A stretch of DNA of 64,000 nt from Microbacterium sediminis (GTDB taxonomy: Bacteria; Actinomycetota; Actinomycetes; Actinomycetales; Microbacteriaceae), in NCBI RefSeq assembly GCF_004564075.1, contig NZ_CP038256.1:2046001-2110000 (forward strand). The letters run 5' to 3'. Shown one piece after another: positions 28,646-36,707 of this stretch. The notes under the pieces were generated by a model. That model saw nothing but the letters and a program-made list of their open reading frames with translations. It ran no database searches and was not told the DNA's origin. Each line of letters opens with the position of its first letter. Within the stretch, counting starts at the first letter, position 1. The position numbers were made by a program, and so were the translations under genes.

Positions 28646-30082
28646 TCACGGCGCGGGGGTGGCGGTGGGCGTCGGCGGGTGCAGGGCGCTCTGGATCATG
28701 TCGCGGATCTGCCCGTAGTCGGGTTCCTCCGGGTCGACGCCGCCCTCCGGCGTGAGCTCGATCGAGGCGAACGGCTGCTCCCGCGCCTTCACCGCGAGGT
28801 CGACGAAGGGGCCGAGCATCGCCTGCGGGATGTCGGTCTGGACGAGGTGATCGCCGGCGCCGAGGATCTGCTGGAAGCGATCCAGCACGTTCTGCGGCGT
28901 GAACTGGGCGAGAATCGCCGCCTGCAGCTGGCGCTGGCGCTCCATGCGGTCCCAGTCGTTGGTCGTGTAGCGGGAGCGGGCGTACCACTGCGCGGTGTCG
29001 CCGTCCATGTGCTGCAGGCCCGGCTCGATCCAGCCGACCGCCCACTCGTCCACGGGCTGCCCCTCGTACGCGGGGCCCCAGCCCTTCGGCAGCCGCTCGG
29101 TGACCTCGATGTCGACGCCGCCGAGGGCGTCGATGAGCGCCGCGAAGCCGTCCATGTCGATGAACACGTAGTACGGGATCTCGATGCCGAGGATCCCCTC
29201 CGCGGCGTCCTTCGTCGCCTCCACCCCCGGCGTCGATCCGTGGGACTCGGCATCCGGGTAGAGGTTCTCGTCCGCGCGGCAGAGCTCGACCTCGGTGCGC
29301 AGCTGGTTGATGCCGCTGCTCCAGCCGCACACGGGATCGGAGACGCCGTAGTGCCCGTCGGGGTAGAGCTCCTGCATCGGCCCGTCCGCGAACGGGAAGT
29401 GCGGCATGTCGCGCGGGATGCCGGTGATCGTCACGGCGCCGGTGTCGGCATTGATGGAGACGACCGAGATGCTGTCGAAGCGCATCGAGTCGCGCCCCTC
29501 GCCCGAGTCGGCGCCGAGCAGGAGGATGTTGTAGTAGCCGTCGCTCGGCGGGATCGGCGGGCCGAACTGGAACACCTGGCCGATGCCGGAGCTCGCGGCG
29601 AACATGCGGGGCGCGCCGTAGGCGACCACGCTGCCGGTGAGCACCATCGTGAGGATCGAGACGAGCGCGATGAGGTAGCGGCTCGGGCTGCTCGTCTTCA
29701 CGAGCCGCACGAGGCGCAGGGTGTCGATGGCGAGCAGCACCCACAGCACGCCGTACGCGATGAGCGCGATCCCGCCGATCAGGCTCACGAACGGGAACGT
29801 GAGGACGGTGATCGTCCCGGCACGCCAGAGCAGCACACCGAGCACGCCGAGGATCGCCACGGCCCACAGCACCAGCGTCGAGGCGATGCCGATGCGGCCG
29901 AGCCGGCGGTTGCCGGCGAGCACCTGCGCCGAGCCGGGGATCAGCCAGCCCAGGATCACGAGCCACCAGCCGCGGCGCGTCATGACCTGCGGCGACTGCG
30001 CGTCGGGGTTGCGCAGCGGGCGGGCGTTCAGGATCCCGCTCGCCGGCGCCGAACGCACGCGCGGCGGGCTCGTCACGCTCAC
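28646..30082 (-). CDS. LytR-CpsA-Psr (LCP) family cell-wall glycopolymer ligase
   Basis: The product is 478 aa. GTG 30082 overlaps the purE stop (GTGA). Residues about 35-150 contain about four hydrophobic segments, more than the single one of most LCP proteins. The LCP domain (about 165-420) has '[12 protein letters not shown]', '[11 protein letters not shown]', 'ITGIPRDMP', '[17 protein letters not shown]' and '[19 protein letters not shown]', which supply the arginines and aspartates that bind the polyprenyl pyrophosphate. Such enzymes join glycopolymers to peptidoglycan outside the membrane. Its place at the end of the polysaccharide region fits that job. Confidence 0.9.
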   Translation of the reverse strand: MSVTSPPRVRSAPASGILNARPLRNPDAQSPQVMTRRGWWLVILGWLIPGSAQVLAGNRRLGRIGIASTLVLWAVAILGVLGVLLWRAGTITVLTFPFVSLIGGIALIAYGVLWVLLAIDTLRLVRLVKTSSPSRYLIALVSILTMVLTGSVVAYGAPRMFAASSGIGQVFQFGPPIPPSDGYYNILLLGADSGEGRDSMRFDSISVVSINADTGAVTITGIPRDMPHFPFADGPMQELYPDGHYGVSDPVCGWSSGINQLRTEVELCRADENLYPDAESHGSTPGVEATKDAAEGILGIEIPYYVFIDMDGFAALIDALGGVDIEVTERLPKGWGPAYEGQPVDEWAVGWIEPGLQHMDGDTAQWYARSRYTTNDWDRMERQRQLQAAILAQFTPQNVLDRFQQILGAGDHLVQTDIPQAMLGPFVDLAVKAREQPFASIELTPEGGVDPEEPDYGQIRDMIQSALHPPTPTATPAP

Positions 30083-30597
30083 TCGGTCTCCCGCAGCGAC
30101 GCCTTCAGCCGCTGGTTCTTCTCGCCCACCTGCGCCTCGAGCTCGCGGGCGTAGGCCTCGATCCGGTCGGCGATCGCGGCGTCGGAGGCGCCGAGGATGC
30201 GGGCGGCGAGGAGTCCGGCGTTCCTCGCACCGTTGATCGACACCGTGGCGACGGGGATGCCGGCGGGCATCTGCACGATCGACAGCAGCGAGTCCAGGCC
30301 CTCGAGGGTCTTCAGCTGCACGGGGACGCCGATCACCGGCAGCGCGGTGAGGCTGGCGAGCATGCCGGGCAGGTGCGCCGCGCCGCCGGCCCCGGCGATG
30401 ATCGCGCGCAGACCGCGGCCGCGCGCCTCGCGACCGTAGGCCACGAGCTTGTCGGGCGTACGGTGCGCCGAGACGACCTCGACCTCGTGCGCGATGCCGA
30501 AGTCGGTCAGCGCCTGCGACGCGTCGACCATCACGCGCCAGTCGGAATCGGATCCCATGACGACGCCGACGAGGGGGTTCGGTGACGAGTGCAGCAC
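30079..30597 (-). CDS. purE: 5-(carboxyamino)imidazole ribonucleotide mutase
   Basis: The product is 172 aa. '[11 protein letters not shown]', '[10 protein letters not shown]', '[14 protein letters not shown]' and '[16 protein letters not shown]' are the PurE blocks that bind the ribonucleotide and place the catalytic histidine of 'SAHRTP'. It converts N5-CAIR to CAIR in purine synthesis. No purK is present next to it in the window. TAGCCT lies 6 nt before GTG 30597, so the message, shared with the LCP gene, is probably leaderless. Confidence 0.95.
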   Translation of the reverse strand: MLHSSPNPLVGVVMGSDSDWRVMVDASQALTDFGIAHEVEVVSAHRTPDKLVAYGREARGRGLRAIIAGAGGAAHLPGMLASLTALPVIGVPVQLKTLEGLDSLLSIVQMPAGIPVATVSINGARNAGLLAARILGASDAAIADRIEAYARELEAQVGEKNQRLKASLRETE

Positions 30598-30603
30598 CCG
30601 ACA

Positions 30604-30609
30604 AGGCTA
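30604..30609 (-). promoter_or_regulatory. -10 box of leaderless purE transcript
   Basis: TAGCCT on the minus strand ends 6 nt before the GTG at 30597. No -35 box was recognised. Confidence 0.45.
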
Positions 30610-30658
30610 TGCGGCGTTCCTGAGCGCGCGGGGGTGCGACCCGCGGCCCGTCTGCGGT

Positions 30659-30758
30659 GGTCCCTTCATCTCCGCGGCTGCGCCGCTCCGTTCAGGAACC
30701 GGTGGGTATCCCGATCGGTTGCTGAACGCAGGCGCGAAGCGCCGCAGATGAAGCGACC
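30659..30758. repeat. large imperfect extragenic palindrome
   Basis: The arm at 30659-30701 (starting GGTCCCTTCATCT and ending CAGGAACCG) pairs with the arm at 30716-30758 with a few mismatches; the loop is about 14 nt. It fills most of the 174 bp gap between purE and the gene ending at 30772 and may act as a terminator for the latter. Confidence 0.7.
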
Positions 30759-30771
30759 AGCGCTGACCCAC

Positions 30772-31404
30772 TCACACGAGCGCGTCCGCCCGCCACAGCT
30801 TCGCGGCGGTGGTGAGGTCGCCCGCGTAGGTCGACAGACGCAGCGCGCGGGCGGTGAGGGCGCTCGAGCGGTGCGGCTCGCTGCCCTCGTAGTCGTCGGC
30901 GAGGTGCGTGGCACCCGAGGCCTGCACGCGGCAGAACGCCGCGGCCCGGTCCAGCGCGCCGGCGAAGTCCCCCGTGAACGCGCCGCGCAGGATCGTGTCG
31001 ATGAGCGCGACGAGCTCGTGCGGCCCGGCGGGCGACGGCGCGCCGGCGACCACCGGGTCGGCCGACGAGATCTCGGTGCGCCCCCGCTCGTAGATGAGCG
31101 ACGCGGTCTGCGGGTCGTCGTGGATCGACAGCTGCAGCAGGTACAGCCGCCACAGCGACCCCGGCAGCGTCTTGGCGGGCGAGCGCGACCACAGCTCCGC
31201 GAGATCGTCGATGCCGTGCCGGTCGGTGAACGAGATGAGCCGGTCGATGACCGTGTCGTCGCTCTCGTGCCGCGCCCTCGCGAGCAGGGCCTGCGCCGTG
31301 GAGTGGGCCGCGCGAGACACCTCGGCCGGGTCCTCCGCCGCGAACAGGCGGTCGAACGTCTCCGACGGCCGCTTCACGGGCTTGTGGAAGTCGTCGCTGC
31401 TCAT
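30772..31404 (-). CDS. conserved actinobacterial protein of unknown function
   Basis: The product is 210 aa, soluble and mostly helical, with no signal peptide. 'FHKPVKRPSETFDRLFAAED' near the N-terminus looks conserved, and the middle has short helical repeats ('DRLISFTDRHGIDDLAELW', 'WRLYLLQLSIHDDP'). I do not recognise a domain. Similar proteins occur in Microbacteriaceae, where they are sometimes labelled as RNA polymerase subunits without support from the sequence. TAGCCT lies 6 nt before the ATG, so it is probably expressed from a leaderless transcript of its own. Confidence 0.75.
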   Translation of the reverse strand: MSSDDFHKPVKRPSETFDRLFAAEDPAEVSRAAHSTAQALLARARHESDDTVIDRLISFTDRHGIDDLAELWSRSPAKTLPGSLWRLYLLQLSIHDDPQTASLIYERGRTEISSADPVVAGAPSPAGPHELVALIDTILRGAFTGDFAGALDRAAAFCRVQASGATHLADDYEGSEPHRSSALTARALRLSTYAGDLTTAAKLWRADALV

Positions 31405-31410
31405 CCATCC

Positions 31411-31416
31411 AGGCTA
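31411..31416 (-). promoter_or_regulatory. -10 box of leaderless transcript of the 210 aa protein
   Basis: TAGCCT on the minus strand ends 6 nt before ATG 31404. Confidence 0.45.
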
Positions 31417-31497
31417 CGACCCGACTCTCGCCCGCGGGCCGGCACCTTCTGCGCGATCTCTGTGATGGGCCGCGGAGCGAGATGCGACGATGATGCC

Positions 31498-32106
31498 ATG
31501 ACGATCACCCCCGCGCCGGCCCGAACGGGCGGCGGACTGCTCGCCCGTGCGGCGCAGCCCGTGCTGCTGCTCGCCGTGATGTGGGTCGTGCGGGCCCTGG
31601 ACGACGCGCTGCCGGGGAGCTGGAACCAGATGTTCGGGCTCATCTCGTGGTCGTTCGACGGCCTGGACGGGATCCTGCTCTCCCCCGGACTGCACGGCGA
31701 CTGGTCGCACCTCGTGTCGAACTCGGTGCCGTTCCTCATCCTCGGGCTGCTCGTGGCGCTCGACGGCGTGGGCAGATTCTGGGGCGTGACGGTGATCATC
31801 GCCCTCATCGGCGGTGTCGGCACCTGGATCGTCAACGCGCCCGGGACCATCACCGTCGGGGCGTCGGGGCTGGTGTTCGGGTACTTCGGGTACCTGCTCA
31901 TCCGCGCGTTCGTGGCGAGGTCGCTCGGCCACGGCATCCTCTACGCGCTCATCGCGCTCGTGATCGCCGGGCTCTACGGCGGATCGATGTGGGTCGGGAT
32001 CTTCAGCGCCGCGGCGGGCATCTCCTGGCAGGCGCACCTGTTCGGCGCGATCGGCGGCGCCGTCGCCGCGATCGCCACCCGTCCCAAGCGGATCGCGCGC
32101 GCCTGA
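31498..32106 (+). CDS. rhomboid family intramembrane serine protease
   Basis: The product is 202 aa with six membrane segments. 'HGDWSHLVSNSVPF' is the rhomboid H-x3-N-like block, the catalytic serine is in 'TVGASGLVFGYFGYL' (GxSG), and the partner histidine is in 'GISWQAHLFGAIGG'. These residues form the Ser-His dyad that cleaves membrane proteins within the bilayer. ATG 31498 is chosen by similarity; ATG 31465 is in frame but would add an unlikely polar tail. It converges on a GyrI-like gene with a 5 bp gap. The substrate is unknown. Confidence 0.9.
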   Translation: MTITPAPARTGGGLLARAAQPVLLLAVMWVVRALDDALPGSWNQMFGLISWSFDGLDGILLSPGLHGDWSHLVSNSVPFLILGLLVALDGVGRFWGVTVIIALIGGVGTWIVNAPGTITVGASGLVFGYFGYLLIRAFVARSLGHGILYALIALVIAGLYGGSMWVGIFSAAAGISWQAHLFGAIGGAVAAIATRPKRIARA

Positions 32107-32111
32107 GCCGC

Positions 32112-32726
32112 TCAGCGCGGCGCCACGGGCTGGCGCAGGATCGTGCGGAGCCGCGCGGGCGCGGTGCGGCGCGGGTCGCTGAGGTAGATCTCGTGGTGCC
32201 GGCCCGTCATGCGCAGCCCGAGCTCCGGGATCACCTCGTCGTGCAGGCGGGCGAGCACGGGCGCCTCGTCGTCGAACGATCCGACGTGCAGGGTCTGCAC
32301 GCACGTGCCCTCGGAGAGCTCGATCACCCGCAGGTCGCCCAGGCGCGGGGGCCGCTTCGCCCCGGCCCGCGCGATCGCGGCGTCGGCGGCGGCGGCGTCG
32401 ATCCAGTCCGGCAGCATCAGCAGCATCGTCCAGTGCCAGCGGGACTTGTCGCGCGCGCTCGTGAACGCCGCCATGTCGTCGGCCCACCACAGGCCCTCCA
32501 GCGGCGGCACCACGTAATCCCGCCCCGCCGCCTTGCTGGCGAACTTGGCCGCGTACGCCACGGGATACAGGGTCTCGAGCGTCTCGCGATACCGCTCGGA
32601 CGTGTTCGGATCGCCCGATCCATCGATCGCCAGGTAGCGCGTCCGCGGCACCTCGACGACGCGGAACTCCCCGCGGCGAGCGCGGTACGCGTCGAGCGTC
32701 CTGACGAGGTCGACCTTCTCGGCCAT
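32112..32726 (-). CDS. GyrI-like small-molecule binding domain protein
   Basis: The product is 204 aa. 'EVPRTRYLAIDGSGDPNT' and 'YPVAYAAKFASKAAGRDYVVPPLEGLWW' in pieces are typical of GyrI-like/SOUL-fold domain proteins without a DNA-binding part. The C-terminal 'RHHEIYLSDPRRTAPARLRTILRQP' closes the fold. Family members bind or hydrolyse small hydrophobic compounds. A CAGACT lies 6 nt before ATG 32726, so the message may be leaderless. No partner gene is evident. Confidence 0.82.
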   Translation of the reverse strand: MAEKVDLVRTLDAYRARRGEFRVVEVPRTRYLAIDGSGDPNTSERYRETLETLYPVAYAAKFASKAAGRDYVVPPLEGLWWADDMAAFTSARDKSRWHWTMLLMLPDWIDAAAADAAIARAGAKRPPRLGDLRVIELSEGTCVQTLHVGSFDDEAPVLARLHDEVIPELGLRMTGRHHEIYLSDPRRTAPARLRTILRQPVAPR

Positions 32727-32751
32727 GCCTCGAGTCTGGCAGGCCGCGCGC

Positions 32752-33261
32752 TCAGGCCGTCACGCGCGCGGCGGGTCGCACGCGCGGGCCGATCCGCAAC
32801 AGCACCCACGCGGTCCAGGCGGTGGTCGCCAGCACGATGAGCGCCACGACGGTCCAGAAGGTCGCCGGCGTCCCGATCATCCACGCCGTGATCTGCCGGC
32901 CGGGCACGAGCGCGGCCGCGGTGCCCGCGCCGATCGCGCCGAGCCAGCTGCCGACCATGTTGCCGACGTGGGCGCGGACCCGGCCGCGGCGGATGGCGAG
33001 GACGCCGAGCGTGGTGGTGACGAACGTGAACAGCGCGAGGGCGTGGAAGAGAGTGAACCCGCCCGTCATGGAGTAGATGAACATGCCCGAGGTGCACAGC
33101 AGGTACATCGCGACCACCCAGCTGCGGCCGATCCAGCGGTGCGCGCGGTCCTTGCGGCGGCGCAGCAGGTTGACGGCCGGCAGCAGCACGGCGACCGTCC
33201 CGGCCGTCGCGTGCAGGATGATCATCACGTGCTCGAAGGTCTCTCCGCCGAAGGGCTCCAT
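32752..33261 (-). CDS. DUF2306-like membrane protein
   Basis: The product is 169 aa from ATG 33261, with five to six membrane segments. 'ILHATAGTVAVLLPAVNLL', 'KDRAHRWIGRSWVVAMY' and 'SGMFIY' with conserved histidines match the DUF2306 family, whose role is not known; the histidines could bind haem. A longer frame from TTG 33297 is possible. The gene lies divergently from a MerR-type regulator with an inverted repeat between them, so it may be that regulator's target. Confidence 0.75.
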   Translation of the reverse strand: MEPFGGETFEHVMIILHATAGTVAVLLPAVNLLRRRKDRAHRWIGRSWVVAMYLLCTSGMFIYSMTGGFTLFHALALFTFVTTTLGVLAIRRGRVRAHVGNMVGSWLGAIGAGTAAALVPGRQITAWMIGTPATFWTVVALIVLATTAWTAWVLLRIGPRVRPAARVTA

Positions 33262-33300
33262 GGTGCTACTGTCCGACTGCCCCGCCCCCGCGTGCAACGT

Positions 33301-33327
33301 GGAGAGCGCGGGGGCCGCGGACTCTCC
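33301..33327. promoter_or_regulatory. inverted repeat between DUF2306 gene and MerR-type regulator
   Basis: GGAGAG at 33301-33306 and CTCTCC at 33322-33327 are perfect inverted half-sites 15 nt apart, in the 98 bp divergent gap. The shape is right for a dimeric regulator. Confidence 0.4.
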
Positions 33328-33359
33328 AATCGGGCCCGCACGACAGAGGGGATGCCGAC

Positions 33360-34025
33360 GTGAAGCTCAGGGAGCTGGCCGCCCGCACCGGCGTCGCGAA
33401 GGCCTCGGTGAAGCACTGGATCCGCGAGGGGATCCTGCCGCCGGGACGGCTGCGGAACATGACGACGGCCGAGTACGGCGAGGCGCACGTGGAGAGGATC
33501 CGCCTCATCACGACCCTGCGCACGGTGTTCGAGACGCCGATCTCGCAGATCCGCGAGCTGACCGCGCTGCTGGATGACGCCGATGTTCCGCTGATCGACG
33601 TGATGGAGCTGAGCCAGGTGATCGCGTCCGGGCTCGACCGCGAGGCCCCCTCGGGCGCCTCCGAGGACGCCTTGCTCGCGCAGGTCGCCGCCGCGGCGGG
33701 CTGGTCCCCCGTCCGCTCGCGGGCGCGCGCGGCGCTGGCCGGCGCGCTGGCCGACGTCGCGGCGTCCGGTCTGCCCTATTCGCCCGACTACCTCGTCGAG
33801 GTGGCCCGCGCCCTCTCGACGATCGCGGCCCACGACGTCGCCACCGCCCGCGCCGCCGCCCCCGCACCCTCGCGCGACGCCGTGGCGCTGCGGGTGCTCG
33901 TCGGCACGCGCGCGCAGCTGAAGGTCGTGGCGGGCATGACCCTGTGGGCTCACGCCTCGGCGGCGCTGGCGGGCGAGGATCGGGAGTGGGCCCAGAGGGG
34001 CTCGAACCCTCGACCTACGGATTAA
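33360..34025 (+). CDS. MerR family transcriptional regulator
   Basis: The product is 221 aa from GTG 33360 behind 'GAGGGG'. The N-terminal winged helix ('MKLRELAARTGVAKASVKHWIREGILPPG') matches MerR, with 'AEYGEAHVERIRLITTLR' as wing and second helix. The C-terminal region (85-205) has no cysteines and is helical, so the inducer is not a thiophilic metal. The reading frame has no stop until 34025, so the last 13 residues (ending 'RGSNPRPTD') are coded by the antisense of tRNA-Lys. Likely target: the divergent DUF2306 gene. Confidence 0.8.
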   Translation: MKLRELAARTGVAKASVKHWIREGILPPGRLRNMTTAEYGEAHVERIRLITTLRTVFETPISQIRELTALLDDADVPLIDVMELSQVIASGLDREAPSGASEDALLAQVAAAAGWSPVRSRARAALAGALADVAASGLPYSPDYLVEVARALSTIAAHDVATARAAAPAPSRDAVALRVLVGTRAQLKVVAGMTLWAHASAALAGEDREWAQRGSNPRPTD

Positions 34026-34059
34026 AAGTCCGCTGCTCTACCGACTGAGCTATAGGCCC
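33987..34059 (-). tRNA. tRNA-Lys (anticodon TTT)
   Basis: A 73 nt cloverleaf: acceptor GGGCCTA pairs with TGGGCCC, D-arm 'GCTCAG', anticodon loop CTTTTAA with anticodon TTT, T-arm with 'GGTTCGAGCC', discriminator A. CCA is not encoded. TAAAGT at 34071-34066 ends 6 nt before the 5' end and could be its -10 box. The 3' 39 bases overlap the convergent MerR gene. Confidence 0.96.
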
Positions 34060-34065
34060 GCATCA

Positions 34066-34071
34066 ACTTTA
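34066..34071 (-). promoter_or_regulatory. possible -10 box of tRNA-Lys
   Basis: TAAAGT lies 6 nt upstream of the mature 5' end, just after the stop of the dehydrogenase gene on the same strand. Read-through from that gene is also possible. Confidence 0.4.
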
Positions 34072-34077
34072 CGGTGC

Positions 34078-35016
34078 TCAGGCGAGGACCCGGATCGGGG
34101 TGCCGGAGCGCCAGGCCGCGATGGCCTCGACGGCCTGGGGGTAGAACACGCGGTAGGTGCCGTCGGTGACGTAGCCCAGGTGCGGGGTGAGCACGGTCCG
34201 CGGCGCCGAGCGCAGCGGGTGGTCGGCGGGCAGCGGCTCCTCGTCGAAGACGTCGATGCCGGCGCCGCGGATCCGCCCCTCCTCGAGGGCGCGGATCAGC
34301 GCGTCGGTGTCGACGATCGGGCCGCGCGAGGTGTTGACGAGGATCGCCGAGGGCGTCATCAGTGCGATCTCGGCCGCGCCGACGAGGCCGCGGCTGCGCT
34401 CGCCGAGCTTGTAGTGGATCGTGACGACGTCGGAGCTCGAGAAGAGCTCGTCCTTCGTCACCGCGGTCACGCCGAGCGCGGCGGCGCGGGTCGGGTCGAG
34501 GTTCAGGCTCCAGGCCACGACGTCCATGCCGAACGCCTGTCCGATGCGGGCCATGCGCTCGCCGAGCCGCCCGAGCCCGACGATCCCGAGCCGGCGCCCG
34601 GCGAGGTCGCCGCCGATCGTGGTCTGCCAGCCGCCGGTGCGCATGCCGGCGTCCTCGAGCGGGATGCTGCGCAGCACCGCGAGGATGAGGCCCCACGCCA
34701 GCTCGGGCGTGGAGGTGCCCGGCGCCTCGGTGCCGCAGACCGTCACGCCGAGGCGGCGCGCGGCGTCCAGGTCGATGGCGTCGTTGCGCGCGCCGGTGGT
34801 GACGAGCAGGCGCAGGTCGGGCAGGCGCTCGAGCAGCTCACGCGGGAAGGCGGTGCGCTCGCGCATGGCGACGATCACCTCGGCCCCGGCGAGCGCGTCG
34901 GTCAGTTCGGCGCCCCGGACCGGGCGATCGAAGAAGGCCACGTCGGCGTCGAAGCGTGCCCAGTCCGCGTACGTCGGCGCGACGCGCTGATAGTCGTCGA
35001 GGACGACGATCCTCAT
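34078..35016 (-). CDS. D-2-hydroxyacid dehydrogenase (NAD-dependent)
   Basis: The product is 312 aa. The Rossmann motif is 'GIVGLGRLGERMARIG'. Catalytic blocks are 'VNTSRGPIVDTDAL' (substrate arginine), 'GAGIDVFDEEPLP' (glutamate) and 'LTPHLGYVT' (histidine). 'TGARNDAIDLDAARRLGVTV' completes the family pattern. It reduces 2-oxoacids to D-2-hydroxyacids or is a phosphoglycerate-like dehydrogenase without ACT domain; the substrate is not clear. Its ATG overlaps the stop of the nicotinamidase gene (ATGA). Confidence 0.88.
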   Translation of the reverse strand: MRIVVLDDYQRVAPTYADWARFDADVAFFDRPVRGAELTDALAGAEVIVAMRERTAFPRELLERLPDLRLLVTTGARNDAIDLDAARRLGVTVCGTEAPGTSTPELAWGLILAVLRSIPLEDAGMRTGGWQTTIGGDLAGRRLGIVGLGRLGERMARIGQAFGMDVVAWSLNLDPTRAAALGVTAVTKDELFSSSDVVTIHYKLGERSRGLVGAAEIALMTPSAILVNTSRGPIVDTDALIRALEEGRIRGAGIDVFDEEPLPADHPLRSAPRTVLTPHLGYVTDGTYRVFYPQAVEAIAAWRSGTPIRVLA

Positions 35017-35591
35017 GCGCGCGCTTCGGCGAGCTCCGCGCCGGCGTGGACGAGCTCGGCCAGCGCCGCCTCGCTGGGCTCCGGCGCGACCCCGGCGACG
35101 AGGTCGGTGAGGACCCGCACCCGCTGGCCGTGCGAGATCGCGTCGAGTGCCGAGGCGCGCACGCAGTGATCGGTGGCGATGCCGACGACGTCGACCTCGA
35201 CGATGCCGTGCTCGGTGAGCAGATCGCCGACCGTCTCGCCCGCGTCGGTCACACCCTCGAACATCGAGTAGGCCGGCTTGCCCTGCCCCTTCTTGACGTG
35301 ATGTGTCACGGCGGCGGTTTCGAGGCCCGGGTCGTACTCCGCCCCCTCCGTGCCGGCGATGCAGTGGGCCGGCCACGAGTCGACGTAGTCGGGCTCGGAC
35401 ACGATGTGGCCGCCGTTGTCGCTGTCGGGGTCGTGCCAGTCGCGCGAGGCGATGATCAGCGCGTAGTCGCCGGCCCGTTCGGCCAGCAGCCGCGTGATCC
35501 CCTCCGCCACGGCGTCGCCGCCGTCCACGCCGAGGGCACCGCCCTCCGTGAAGTCGTTCTGCACGTCGACGATGAGAAGCGCCTTGCTCAT
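35013..35591 (-). CDS. pncA: nicotinamidase/pyrazinamidase
   Basis: The product is 192 aa. The catalytic triad of the family is visible as D9 in 'IVDVQNDF', K100 or K101 in 'HHVKKG' and C143 in 'ATDHCVRASALDA'. The metal site D51-W-H53 is followed by 'SWPAHCIAGTEGAE'. The enzyme hydrolyses nicotinamide to nicotinate for NAD recycling. ATG 35591 follows 'GAGGAGGCGG', a good ribosome site. Confidence 0.93.
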   Translation of the reverse strand: MSKALLIVDVQNDFTEGGALGVDGGDAVAEGITRLLAERAGDYALIIASRDWHDPDSDNGGHIVSEPDYVDSWPAHCIAGTEGAEYDPGLETAAVTHHVKKGQGKPAYSMFEGVTDAGETVGDLLTEHGIVEVDVVGIATDHCVRASALDAISHGQRVRVLTDLVAGVAPEPSEAALAELVHAGAELAEARA

Positions 35592-35670
35592 GTCGATCCG
35601 CCTCCTCGCTCGATCCTGGTCCCAGCGTACGACGCGGGGCGCGCCCCGTCCGCATGGGAGACTGGGCCCG

Positions 35671-36549
35671 ATGCTCGCCGCCGCCCTCGCCCTCATCGGC
35701 GCCATGATCTGGGGCGGCGCCGATTTCCTCGGCGGCCTGGCCTCCCGGCGGATGGCGGCCGTGCGCGTCACGCTGTTCACGGGGCTCGCCGCCCTCGTCG
35801 TGCTGCTGCCGTCGCAGCTGCTCGTGGGCGGGACGTGGTCGTGGGCCGACAGCGGATGGGGTGCCGGCGTCGGCGCCCTCTACGCCGTGGGTCTCGTGTG
35901 TCTCTACGCGGGATTCGCCACCGGGCCGATGATCATCCTCTCGCCCCTGGCGGCGGTGCTGTCGGCGATCGTGCCGGCGCTGTGGGCCGTGGCCGTGGAG
36001 GGCGAGGCGCTCGGCCCGCTGGCCTGGGTCGGCGCGGCGTGCGCCCTGACGGCGGTGGTGCTCATCACCCGCGCCCGCGGCGAGCACGCCGTGCGGCCGC
36101 GCGCCGTTCCGCTGCTGCTCACGGTGATCGCCGGCGTCGCGTTCGGCGCGTTCGTGATCCTGCTCGACCGCACGAGCGACGCCTCGGGCGTCACGCCGCT
36201 CATCGTCAGCCGCGCCGTGCTGGTGGCGCTCACGGGCGCCGCGGTGGTCGCGCTCGCGGTGCGCCGCCGGGCCGCGACGCGATCCGCGGAGACGGCCCTG
36301 TCCGCGGGGTCCCGCGCCCCCGGACTGCGGATCGCGCTCGCAGCGGGCGTGTGCGACGCCGCCGCGAACGTCCTCATCCTGCTCGCGCTGCGCTCGGGCG
36401 ACCTGGCGATCGTCGGGGTGCTGCAGGCCCTCTACCCCGGCGGCACCGTGCTGCTGGCCGCACTCGTGCTGCGGGAGCGCCTCGCATCGCCCCAGTGGAT
36501 CGGCCTCGCGCTGGCGCTGGGGGCGGCGGTGCTGTTCGCGCTCGCGTAG
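35671..36549 (+). CDS. EamA (DMT superfamily) transporter
   Basis: The product is 292 aa with ten predicted membrane segments in two EamA repeats. The first starts at 'IGAMIWGGADFLGGLAS', the second near 'VIAGVAFGAFVILLD', each ending in the usual 'GPLAWVGAACALTAVVL' or 'SPQWIGLALALGAAVLF'. Family members export metabolites or amino acids; the substrate is unknown. GAGACT lies 7 nt before ATG 35671, so the transcript may be leaderless. It is divergent from pncA. Confidence 0.88.
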   Translation: MLAAALALIGAMIWGGADFLGGLASRRMAAVRVTLFTGLAALVVLLPSQLLVGGTWSWADSGWGAGVGALYAVGLVCLYAGFATGPMIILSPLAAVLSAIVPALWAVAVEGEALGPLAWVGAACALTAVVLITRARGEHAVRPRAVPLLLTVIAGVAFGAFVILLDRTSDASGVTPLIVSRAVLVALTGAAVVALAVRRRAATRSAETALSAGSRAPGLRIALAAGVCDAAANVLILLALRSGDLAIVGVLQALYPGGTVLLAALVLRERLASPQWIGLALALGAAVLFALA

Positions 36550-36553
36550 CGGG

Positions 36554-36697
36554 CGGCTCCGCTCGACGAGCGGCTGACCCCACGGCTCGTCGTGCGCCGC
36601 AGGCATGGAGTCGAAACCGCCAGCGGCCCACCGGTCTCGACTCGCTGCGCTCGCTCGACCCGTCTCGGCTACGCCGCTGCGCGGCTCCGCTCGACGA
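36554..36697. repeat. extragenic palindromic repeat patch
   Basis: The 158 bp gap holds a perfect palindrome CCGCTCGACGAGCGG (36559-36573), an inverted pair GAGTCGAAACC / GGTCTCGACTC (36608-36618 and 36633-36643), and two copies of CGGCTCCGCTCGACGA (36554-36569 and 36682-36697). The pattern resembles repeated palindromes scattered between genes in Microbacteriaceae. It may end transcription of both convergent genes. Confidence 0.65.
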
Positions 36698-36707
36698 CCG
36701 GACGGCG

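Noticed and set aside
30589-31497. In-frame upstream extension of the rhomboid gene from 30589
   Set aside because: It would cross the palindromic repeat and run antisense to the 210 aa protein; the residues have no rhomboid similarity.
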